The translations under genes and the position numbers were made by a program. A DNA stretch of 64,000 nt from Amborella trichopoda (taxonomy: Eukaryota; Streptophyta; Magnoliopsida; Amborellales; Amborellaceae): the NCBI RefSeq assembly GCF_000471905.2, contig NW_006498549.1, positions 8,445,099 through 8,509,098 on the forward strand, given 5' to 3'. Below are positions 38,001-50,000 of this stretch, in pieces. The notes under the pieces were generated by a model. That model had not been told where the DNA came from and did not search any database. It worked only from the letters and a program-made list of their open reading frames with translations. Within the stretch, counting starts at the first letter, position 1. The number at the start of each line of letters is the position of its first letter.

Positions 38001-41000
38001 AGGAGTTCAGGGGCAGATGGAAGAGGAGGGATAAGAGGTTGGCAGTCTTTGACCCTCGCCAAAGCAGGAGACCCAGGATGTCCGGAGCGTCGACGGGATT
38101 TCTTCTCCACCAGAGTCCAGGAGTCAAGTTGAGCAGCTGAGGGCACATGCGGAGCCTTATTGGTAAGGAAATGCGGGGAAGGGGATGAGGCAAACGAGCA
38201 AGAGGTAGAAATGGGGTAGAAAAGCTTGCCAACCTCTAAGCACAACAAGCTAGGAATAATACTGGAGTCCAACGTTTCAATGAAGACACGAATTGCTCCC
38301 AGAGGGAGAGTTTGAATGGAAATCCAATGGGTGGACAAGAAAGACCCACACTCAGTAGCGAGGCTCTGGAACATAGTAGGGGACCAGACGTGCAGGGGGA
38401 TGTCGTAGAAGTTAAGCCAAACACGCTGCTTACGGAAAGACCCTTCGGAAGGGGACTAGGTTTGCAGGGCACATTGTGCGCCGAAGAAGGTGAAGGGGGA
38501 AGAAACCTGAAGTGCAAGGCAAGCACCAGAAGAAGTGGGAAAGGAGAGGAGGAAATCACCGTTGGAAAGGCGCCTGCAATTGAGATTGGGTTCCCCCAAG
38601 TGTTTCTGTGTGGCCTTCTCTATTCCTCTGACATCATGCCGAGCAGGGTAGAACCTTCTTATGAGGGACGCAAGGAGTTTGGGGTTGGTCTTTGCAACAT
38701 CGACCTGAGGGACAGGGATGCAGAAAGACTTGAGAGGGGACCTAACCACAAGAGGGGGGATCTCAGGCGGTTTCATAGGTGGGTTCAGGGGGAGGGAAGA
38801 GTTATGCTTTCGTGAGGTGGTAACCTGAGATAAAGACACTTGAAGGAGGCGAGCGACGAAGAAATAAAAGAAAAGGGAGGCGGAGGAGGGGCCTTCGGGG
38901 TAAAGGTCGTAGATTTCATTCCAGCTACGCGAGAGATGGGGCCGAAAGGGGGGATGAGGGGAGGGGGTATATTGTAAAGGAAGAGCAGGACGACGCTTAC
39001 TCGCATAATGGTGTCGAGAGGGGCGGAGGGAGGGGAAAGGGGAGGAAAGTATTTCATCTGAATTTTTTTTTATTGCAAAGAGTTGTATAGAAGGTACTAA
39101 AAATGGGGCTCCTTTAAGGCAGGAGAACCTGTACAAAACCCTTAAAGGGTCCAAAAAATGCTATACAAGCATAGATACAAACGAGATACAATGGATGTTT
39201 AGATCTAAAAAGGTGCTCGAAAGACTCTGGGACGATCTTCTGAGAGGCTCCTGCTTTAGCTAGGGCGTCAGCTACTGCATTGGACTCCCTCCAAATATGC
39301 CGAAAGACCACGGATATATCCCTTCAAATCTGATTCGTAAAAAATGCGAGCCAGTCTCCATGGATAAGGTGACAATCTTCAAGGCCATTTTTTGAAATTT
39401 TTGGAGTCGCCCTCTATTATGAGGGGGCTACTCCAAGCGGGATTGAATTTGCAAAGACCAATGAGGAGGCTAGAGCTTCGGCACTGAGGAGTCGGTAGGT
39501 CAGACGATGAGAGAGAAGGAAAGAATGGTGTAGACATTGGAATTTTTGAATGAGCCCCCTATTCCAGTAGAGCTCGGGTTGCCAAGGGAGCAGCTATCAA
39601 AGTTGAGCTTCACTTGGCTCGGCTCAGGTGGTCTCCATGAAGAGGAACGAGAGATCTTTGCTGATCGAAGGGTCGCCAGTGGGGAAGCCATGCTCACATA
39701 TGTGAAGGCGGCAAGGAAGTACGGAAAAAGGGACCGACTAGACCGAAGAGGCACCCGGGCCAGGTAGCAAATGGGAACCTGGGACTGAAGCAAGCTGGGG
39801 AGAGGGAAGCGGGTCCTTTAGGCCATCCTTGCTAGGCTTAAGAAGGCAGAGAGGCTGAAGGGGAGCGAGATCTAAGACGGTGGCAGAAGCCACTTTTCCA
39901 AAGGGGGAGAGAACAGAGAGGGTGGTAGGTAAGAGGTGCGTCAAGAAGGCACGAAAGGGAAAAAAGTGGCAAGGGGCCACCCCAGAAGACGATGCTCTCA
40001 GGAGATTGGCAGGATCTGTTGATAGGCCGGAGGGGGGAGCCTTCGATGCGTGGGCTGAAGGGACAGCTGAAGAAGACAGCAAGGCAAGAACGGGCTCGGG
40101 AGGCTGGCACGCGTACCCTGGAGGGGTTGGCACCGGAGGCGGTAGCTAATGGGGGTCGTCTAGGGGGGGAGGGGATTTCAAGTAAAATTGGCCCGGGTCA
40201 GGGAGTTTACCCGAGGAAGGAGAGGGCTCTTTGTCGGGGCGGCGACCAAAGGAGGAAGGGGCCAAGGTGGGCGGAGCTATGGGGGCCATCGCAGAGAGTT
40301 CAGGGGCAGACGGAGGAGGGATAGGAGGTTGGCAGTCTTTGTTCCCCGCTAAAGCAGGAGACCTAGGATGTCTCGAGCGTCGACGGGATTTCTTCTCCAC
40401 CAAAGTCCAGTAGTCAGGTTGAGCAGCTGAGGGCACAAGCGGAGCCTTATTGGCAAGGAAATGCGGGGAAGGGGGAGAGGCAAACGACCAAGAGGTCGAA
40501 ATGGGGTAGAAAAGCTCGCCATCCTTTAAGCACAGCAAGCTAGGAGTGGTACTGGGGTTCAGCGTTTCAATGAGGACACGAATTGCTCCCAGAGGGAGAG
40601 TTTCAATGGAAATCCAATGGGTGACACGAAAGACCCACACCTAGTAGCGAGGCTCTGAAACATAGTAGGGGACCAGACGTGCAGGGGGATTTCGTAGAAG
40701 GTAAGCGAAACACGTTGTTTACAGAAAGACCCTTCGAAAGATGACCAGGGCCACAGGGCACATCGTTCGCCGAAGAAGGTGAAGGGGGAAGAACCCTGAA
40801 GTGCAAGGCAAGCACTAGAAGAAGATAGAAAGGAGAGGAGGAAATCACCATTGGAAAGGCGCCTGCAATTGCGATTGGGTTCCCCCCAGTGTTTTTGCGC
40901 GGCGTTCTCAATTCCTTTGACATCACGCTGAGCAGGGTAGAACCTTCCTATTCTGAACGCAAGGAGTTTGGGGTTGGTCTTCCCAACATCGACCTTAGGG

Positions 41001-44000
41001 ACAGGGATACTAAAAGACGTGAGAAGGGACCTAACCACAAGAGGGGGGATCTCTGGCGGTTTCAGAGGTTGGTTCAGGGGGAGGGAAGAGTTAGGCTTAC
41101 ACGAGGCAGTAACCTGAGTGAAACATGCCCTGAAGGAGGCGGGGGACGAAGAAATAGAAGAAGAGGGAGGCGGAAGAGGGGGTTTTGGGGTAAAGGTCGT
41201 AGATTTCATTCCAGCTATGCGAGAGATGGGCCAAAAGGGGGGATGAGGGGAGGGGCACAGGAAGAGCCGGATGACGTTTACTCGCATAATGGTGTCGAGA
41301 GGGGCGGAGGGAGGGAAAAGGGGAGGAAAGTTTTTTCATCTGAATTTTTTCGTGTTGCAAAGAGTTGTATAGAAGGTACTTAAAATAGGGCTTCTTTAAG
41401 GCGGGAGAACCTGTACAAAACCCCTAAAGGGTCCAAGCAATGCTATACAAGCATAGATACAAAAAGAGATATAATAGATGTTTAGATGTAAAAACGGTGC
41501 TCGAAAGACTCTGTGACGATCTTCTGAGAGGTTCCTGCTTTAGCTAGGGCGTCGGGTACTGCATTGGACTCCCTCCAAATATGCCGAAAGACCACAGAAA
41601 TATCCCTGCAATTGTGAAAGATTTCGTAAATAATGCGAGCCAGTCTCCATGGATAAGGTGACAATCTGCAAGGCCATTTTTGGAGTCAACCTCTATTATG
41701 AGGGAGCTACTCCAAGCGGGATTGAATTTGCATAGACCCACGAGGAGGCCAGAGCTTCGGCCACCGAGGAGTTGGGAGGTTGGATGAAGAGAGAGAAGGA
41801 AAGAATGGTGTAGCCATTGGAATTTCTGAATGAGCCCCCTATTCTAGTAGAGCTCGGGTTGCTAAGGGAGCAGCCATCAAAGTTGAGCTTCACTTGGCCT
41901 GGCTCAGGTGGTCTCCATAAAGAGGAACGAGAGATCCTTGCTGATTAGAGGGTCTCTAGTGGGGAAGCCATGCTCACACGTATGAAGGGGGCAAGGAAGT
42001 ACGGACAAAGGGACCGACAAGATCGAAGAGGCAGCTGGGCCAGGTTCCAAAAGGGGACACGGGGCCGAAGCATGCTAGGTAGAGGGAAGCGGGTCCTTCG
42101 GGCCATCCTTACTGGTCTTAAGAAGGCAGAGAGGATGAAGGGGAGAGAGATCTATGGCAGTGGCAGAAGCCACGTTTCCAAAGGGGGGGAGAACAGAGAG
42201 GGGGGTAGTTAAGAGGTGGGCCAAGGATGCACGAAAGGGAGAAAAATGGCATGGGGCCACACAAGAAGACGACGCTCTCTCGAGAGTGGCAGGATCTGTC
42301 GACAGGCCGTAGGGGGGAGCGTGCGACATGTGGGCTGAAGGGACAGTTAGAGAGGACAGTGAGGCAGGAAAGGACTCGTTAGGCTGGCACGCGTACCCCG
42401 GAGGGGTGGGCGCAGGAGGCGGTAGCTGAGGGGGGTCGTCCAGGGGGGAAGGGGATTTCGAGTAAGATGGGCTCGGGTCAGGGAGTTGACCCGAGGAGGA
42501 AGGAGAGGGCTCTTTGTCGGGGCGGCGGCAAGAGGAGGTAGGGGCTAAGGAGGGCGTAGCTAGGGTGGCTGACGCAGAGAGTTCAGGGGCAGAAGGAGGA
42601 GGAGGGATAGCAGGTTTGCAGTCTTTGACCCACGCCAAAGCAGGAGATCTAGGATGTCTAGAGCACTGACGAGATTTCTTCTCCACCACAGTCCAGGAGT
42701 CAAGTTGAGCAGCTGAGGGCACAGGTGGATCCTTATTGACAAGGAAATGCGGGAAAGGGGGAGAGGCAAACGACCAAGAGGTCGAATGGGGTAGAAAAGC
42801 TCGCTAACCTCTAAGCACAACAAGCTAGGAATGGTACTGGGGTCCAGCGTTTCAATGAGGACACGAATTGCTCTCAGAGGGAGAGTTTCAATGGAAATCC
42901 AATGGGTGGACACGGAAGACCCACCCTCAGTAGCGAGGCTCTGGAATGTAGTAGGGGACCAGACGTGCAGGGGGATGTCGTAGAAGGTAAGCCAAACACG
43001 CTGCTTTCAAAAAGACCCTTCGGAAGGTGACTAGGCCCACAGGGCACATCGTGCGCCGAAGATGGTGATGGGGGAAGAACCCTGAAGTGCAAGGTTAGCA
43101 CCAGAAGAAGAGGGAAAGGAGAGGAGGAAATCATTGTTGGAAAAGCGCCTGCAATTGAGATTGGGTTCCCCCCAGTGTTTCTGCGCGACCTTCTCTATTC
43201 CTCTGACATCATGCCTAGCAGGGTAGAACCTTCTTATGAGGGACGCAAGGATATTGGGGTTGGTCTTCGCAACATCGTCCTTAGGGACAGGGATACAGAA
43301 AGACGTAAGAGGGGACCTAACCACAAGAGGGGGGATCTCAGGCGGTTTCAGAGGTGGGTTCAGGGTTAGGGAAGAGTTAGGCTTATGCGAGGCAGTAACC
43401 TGAGAGGAAGACACCTTGAAGGAGGCGGGAGACGAAGAAATAGAAGAAGAGGGAGGCAGAGGAGGGGGTTTTGAGGTAAAGGTCGTAGATTACATTCCAG
43501 CTATGCGAGAGATGGGGTCGAAAGGGGGGATGAGGGAAGGGGGGATAATGCACAGGAAGAGCACGACGATGCTTACTCGCGTAATGGTGTTGAGAGGGGC
43601 GGAGGGAGGGGAAAGGGGAGGAAAGTTTTTTCATCTGAAATTTTTTTTGTGTTGCAAAGAGTTGTATAGAAGGTACTAAATATGGGGCTCCTTTAAGGCA
43701 GGAGAACCTGTACAAAACCCATAAAGGGTCCAAAAAATGCTATACAAGCATAGGTACAAAAAGAGATTCAATGGATGTTTAGATCTAAAAAAGGTGCTCG
43801 AAAGACTCTGTGACGATCTTCTGAGAGGCTCCTTCTTTAGTTAGGGCGTCGGCTACTGCATTGGACTCCCTCCTAATATGCTGAAGGACCACGAATATAT
43901 CATTGCAATTGTGAAAGATTTCGTAAAAAAGGCGAGCTAGTCTCCATGGATAAAGGTGACAATCTGCAAGGCCATTTGTTTGACATTTTTGGAGTCGCCC

Positions 44001-47000
44001 TCTATTACGAGTAAGCTACTCCAAGCGGGATTGAATTTGCAAAGACCAACGAGGTGGCTAGAGCTTTGGCCACCGAGGAGTTGGTAGGTCGGGCGAAGAG
44101 AGAGAAGGAAAGAATGGTGTAGCCATTGGAATTTCTAAATGAGCCCCCTATTCCATTAGAGTTCGAGTTGCCAAGGGAGCAGCCATCTAAGTTGAGCTTC
44201 ACTTGGCCTGGCTCAGGTGGTCTCCATAAAGAGGAACGAGAGATCCTTGTTGATCGAAGGGTCGCCAGTGGGGAAGCCATGCTCACACGTGTGAAGGGGG
44301 CAAGGAAGTACGAAAAAAGGGACCGACAAGACCGAAGAGGCAGTCGGGCCAGGTAGCAAAAGGGGACCCGGGGCCGAAGCAAGTTGGGAAGAGGTGAGCG
44401 GGTCCTTCGGGCCATCCTTATTGGGCTTAAGAAGGCAGATAGACTGAAGGGGAGAGAGATCTAAGGCAGTGGCAAAAGCCACGTTTCGAAAGGGGGGGAG
44501 AACAGAGAGGGGGGTAGGTAAGAGGTGGGCCAAGGAGGCACGAAAGGGAGAAAAGTGGTAAGGGGCCACACAAGAAGACGGTGCTTTCAGGAGAGTGGCA
44601 GGATTTGTCGACAGGCCGGAGGGGGGAGCTTGTGATGCGTGGGCTGAAGGGACAGCTGGAGAGAACGAGGCAGGAAGGGGCTCAGTAAGCTAGCACGGGT
44701 ACTCCGGAGGGGTGGGCACAGAAGGCGGTTACTGAGGGGGGTCGTCCAGGGGGGAGGGGATTTCGAGTTAGATTTGCCCGGGTCAGGGAGTCGACCTGAG
44801 GAGGAGAGGGCTCTTTGACGTGGCGCAGGCCAGAGGTGGAAGGGGCTAAGTGCGGCAGAGCTAGGGGGGCCGGCGCAGAGAGTTTAGGTGCAGACGGAGG
44901 AGGAGGGATTGGAGGTTGGCAGTCTTTGACCCCCACCAAAGCAAGAGACCTAGGATGTCTGGAGCGTCGATGGGATTTCTTCTCTACCAGAGTCCAAGAG
45001 TCAGGTTGAGCAACTGAGGGCGCAGGCGGATCCTTATTGGCAAGGAAATGAGGGGAAGGGGGAGAGGCAAACGACCAAGAGGTCGAAATGGGGTAGAAAA
45101 GCTCGCCAACCTCTAAGCACAGCAAGCTAGGAATGGTACTGGGGTCCAGCGTTTCAATGAGGACACGAATTGTTGCCAGAGGGAGAGTTTCAAGTGAAAT
45201 CCAATGGGTGGACACGAAAGATCCACACCCAGTAGCGAGGCTCTGGAACGTAATAGGGGGCCAGACGTGCAGGGGGATGTCGTCGATGGTAAGCCAAACA
45301 CGCTGCTTAGGGAAAGACCCTTTGGAAGGTGACCGGGCCCGCAGGTCACATCGTTCGCCGAAGAAGGTGAAGGGGGAAGAGCTTTGAAGTGCAAGGCTAG
45401 CACCAGAAGAAGAGGGAAAGGAGAGGAGGAAATCACTGTTGGAAAGGCGCCTGCAATTGAGATTGGGTTCCCCCCAGTGTTTCTGCGTGGCCTTTTCAAT
45501 TCCTCTAACATTATGCCGAGCAGGGTAGGACCTTCCTATTATGGATGCAAGGAGTTTGGGGTTGGTCTTCGCAACATCGACCTTTGGGACAGGGATACAA
45601 AAAGATGTGAGAGGGGACCTAACCACAATAGGGGGGATCTCAGGTAGTTTCAGAGGTGGGTTCAGGGGGAGGGAAGAGTTAGGCTTACGCGAGGCAGTAA
45701 CCTAAGAGAAAGATGCCCTGAAGGAGGCGGGGAACAAAGAAATAGAGTAAGAGGGAGGCGGAGGAGGGGGTTTAGGGTAAAGGTCGTAGATTTCATTCCA
45801 GCTACGCGGGAGATGGGGCAGAAAGGGGGGATGATGCATCGGAAGAGCAGGACGACGCTTACTTGCGTAATAGTGTCGAGAGGGTAGGAGGGAGGGGATA
45901 GGGGAGGAAAGTTTTTTCATCTGAATTTTTTCTTGTGTTGCAAAGAGTTGTATAGAAGGTACTAAAAATGGGGCTCCCTTAAGGTGGGAGAACCTGTACA
46001 AAACCCCTAAAGGGTCCAAAAAATGCTATACTAGCATAAATAGAAAAAGAGATACGATGGATGTTTATATCTAAAAAAGGTGCTAGAAAGACTCTGTGAT
46101 GATCTTTTAAGAGGCTCCTGCTTTAGCTAGGGTGTCGGCTACTGCAATTGACTCTCGCCAAATATGCCGATAGGCCATGGATTTATCCTTGCAAATGTGA
46201 AAGATTTCGTAAAAAATGCGAGCCAGTCTCCATGGATAAGGTGACAATCTGCGAGGCCATTTTTTGACATTTTTGGAGTTGCCTTCTATTACGAGGGAGC
46301 TACTCCAAGCGGGATTGAATTTGCAAAAACCAACGAGGAAGCCAGAGCTTCGGCCACGGAGGAGTTGGTAGGTCGGACGAAGAGAGCAAAGGAAAGAATG
46401 GTGTAGCCATTGGAATTTCTGAATGAGCCCCCTATTCCAGTAGAGCTCGGGTTGCCAAGGGAGCAGCTATCAAAGTTGAGCTTCACTTGGCCCGGCTCAT
46501 GTGGTTTCCATAAAGAGGAACGAGAGATCCTTTCTGATCAAAGGGACAACAGGTTTCTCCAATTAAGATGGAAATCCGAGAAGGAGTAGTGCTGGAATGA
46601 CTTTTTGCTTTTGGCCCGGAAAGTGACTAGGGATGTTACCGTATGAAACATGGCCTGAATGGTGGAAGATTCTCCTCTAAAGATCCGACTGTTGTCTCCA
46701 ACTAGATGACCCAGAGGATGGCAACGACTAACGGCTTTCCATAGGAAGATCTCTTGTTTGGTCCAGGGAGAAGAGAAGAAGGCCTCAATGAGTTGTGCGC
46801 TGCAGGAGGGGCTACCCACACCCATCCGAAGAGTTGGAGCAGTGGGCCCCACAAGGTAAATGCGACTTGGCAATGGATGAAGAGGTGTGGGTTGGTTTCC
46901 ACATCCGTCTAGCTTTCATTTTCTAAAGTCTTGACAATTTAAAATGATTTCTTTTGCGATATACATAACATTATCTTGAATCCTGATGAGGACAGAGAAA

Positions 47001-50000
47001 TGTTTTTTGTGAGATGGAGGAGGGCGCTACCCACACCCATTCGAAGAGTTGGAGCAGTAGGCCCCACAAGGTAAAAGCGACTCGGCAATGGATGAAGAGG
47101 TGTGGGTTGGTTTCCACATCCATCTGCCTTGCATTTTCTAAAATCTTGACCATTTAAAATGATTTCTTTTGCAGTATACAGAACATTATCTTGAATCCTG
47201 ATGAGGACATAGAATGTTTTTTGTGTAAGTTGTCTTTCGTTTTTTTCCCCCTTTGTCAGATAGATGACTTTAAACTTTTCTTTGGCTCAATCTATAATGG
47301 GCATCACCGGTGCCATAACCTTAGTCAGCCTTAATAGATCAAGCAGTTAGAGTTGGCTAAGTTGGTTACTATCATGTATCTAACCCAAAGCAAGTAATGT
47401 TCCAAGGGAATTTCATCCATAATAATAATTTCTTTCTTTCTAGTGTCTACAAATGTTTTAATGTTGTATAATTCATATTGCTTATTGAAATTTTTTCTCA
47501 TGTTTGAAATTGAAATCTTGATACTCGATTCTATCAGGCATTGTCAATATACATCCTAGTTTGCTGCCCCTCTATCGTGGAGCTGCACCTGTTCAACGAG
47601 CATTACAAGTTCAGTTTCTGCTTGGTTTTAAATACAAAAGATTTTGATCTATCTTATTCTTGTTTCCAATTTTTAGTGTGTGAGTTATTTTGTCAGAAAA
47701 TTTGATTTTGGCTTTGTTGGATACAGGATGATGCCAAAGAAACTGGAGTGTCACTTGTATATACAGTTCGGGCCTTGGATGCTGGACCAATTATTGCATT
47801 TGAAAAATTTCAAGTTGATGATTGCATCAAAGTACCTTCCCTTCCATGAAATATGGACATAGACATTATTGCGGATTCATCAAGTGCAAAAATTAGCAGA
47901 CATGAGTGAAAAGTTATAGCCTTGACCAGGTTATATTAAAAATATAAACACATGGTTGTGTGTATGTAGATATTTTTGTATTATATGATAATGCACACAC
48001 ACACACGTCGCTTGAGTTAATTTTTCTATTATTTATGAATGATCATAAAAATCTGAGTTCTCTCCTATAAGTGGTTCTCATGGACGTTGTCACTTATATT
48101 TACAGTTTGGTTTCAAAGTTGTGGAAGATACAAGATGATTCCTAAGCTCATAAGTTTAGATCCTTGACTTTTGGATGACTCACCAAGTACCTGCAAAGGA
48201 AATTTTCAAACCCTTAAAGTGCCAAGCAGAATATGCCCGAATTCAGTACCCTGAACCCCACAATTAACATTGCCTGAGGAGTGGGATTGATGCCCTTACT
48301 TTTCAAAGAAATTTCTGAAATCCCAACCTCGCAGGATACTTTGCGATATCCCGCATATTCAATGCACCTATAACTATCCACTACGTGTTGGCCAATTGGA
48401 ATGATGCAATCACACATCCAGTAAGTTGCCTACTTCGAGCATTGAGCTATGCGACTTTTGGCCTTTGAAGTATGGGGTAGTAAACTCTTCATTCCTCCTG
48501 CTTTGAGAAGGTGCCAACACCATCCTTGCTAATGGTTTATCTTACATCATTATTACTCTGCTCTTTTGTGGGCTCTTGCACCTCTTTGAAAAACTGATTT
48601 GTACTCTACTCTTTTGTGGACTCTTGTGTCTCTTTGAAAAACCGATTTGTTTTCTCTTCCCTCCCCTCCTGGCTTTCGTAGAGGCAAACCTTGACTTATG
48701 CCTTTTTTCCATTAAACAACATATTGCTAATCCCATGTTGCACTTGCCATAAGGAATGTTAGGTTGTACTATCCCGCTTAGTCCTTTGACAAAGATGAGG
48801 ACTTCATTGCCCACGGAGCCTTTCACATTTCCTACTTTTTTCCTTCCTATGGAAGTGTGAGGTGCAGACTAAACATTTGGCTCCTTCATTGTGCTCTATT
48901 TACAACCCACTTATCCCTCATTGTAAAATAGAAGTTTAAGCCCACATTGACTCCAGGCCTCAAACGCTCGTTATGTTTTTCACTCGCTCTGCTTTGTGGA
49001 AGGTAAAATGGATGGCGGAGGTTGCATTCTTCATTTTGAATGCATGACCCAGTCCTTATTCAGGTTTGGCCGACTGCCATCTGTTAACTCTTCATTCACC
49101 ATGTTCAGCCTCATAAAAAATAGGGACATAACCTGGTTGGTCCGGCTTCTTCCACGTGGGGTGCTTGACCTGGTTAAGTTAACCTCCATTTTAAAGTTTC
49201 TACCTTGTCCCAGTTTTCATAAGGGTCATGCTTTACAGTCTGCTTTTAGGAAAGGCATGATATATTCTTCACACCTGCTGCAGTCCTGCTGATATCATGC
49301 TGACATCATCATGAATATTTATTTTTTTACTATTCATGAGTTGCTATTCATGGGTACTGTTCATGAATTACTGTCCACAGTGGTATTTCTGAAAATTTTA
49401 ATATTATTTAGTGGTGGTGAGGAGTTTTTGGAATTTATTAACTAGGAGGCGTAGTTTGGTGTTTTATTATAATTTAGGGTTTAAAAGAGTGGCTATTTAA
49501 GAATTTGTAAAGAGATTAGAGAGTAGTTTTGCTGCATTTTTTAGTGTAGAGAGACTTCTCTCCATTGGGACGTTTCAGCTGTATTTTCTATTGGATTTTA
49601 TTTATTTATACTGTGTGCTGTGTCAATACCGGGACACACTTATGACCTATTCTATATGCCACCCAAGCGACTAGCACTCTGCCTTAGGAGGCTCTTTTTG
49701 GTACTGACACCTGTAAACCTGCTAAAACTACCCACTTGAATTAACCTCAGGTTTAGGTTTGAGGTAGGAGTCTCTTAGGCAAAAAGGGCATTCCTAGGGG
49801 CATGGGTTTTCTAATGTAGTCTTCGGGTCCTTTGATCTAAGGGAGAGGGAGATTTGCTTTAGGGTATCTTTAGTTTTTCCTTGTATTACCAACCATAATT
49901 CTAAGTAACATGAATAGGAAAATAACCATTTCTTAAAGTAGCACTTCCCATTCTAATTGTGATCGAAGTTCATGTAGGCCTGGTCAAATCTGGTGGCCAG

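Noticed and set aside
36097..45647. Many plus-strand frames rich in Arg, Gly and Glu
   Set aside because: They repeat with the monomers and are antisense shadows of the Pro/Ser-rich LINE ORF1; G-rich DNA lacks stops by composition.
48542..48826. Minus-strand frame with repeated SKRHKSPQKSR phrases
   Set aside because: The repetition comes from a short DNA duplication (CTCTTTTGTGGxCTCTTG at about 48,550 and 48,607); no family recognised and it lies inside intron 6.
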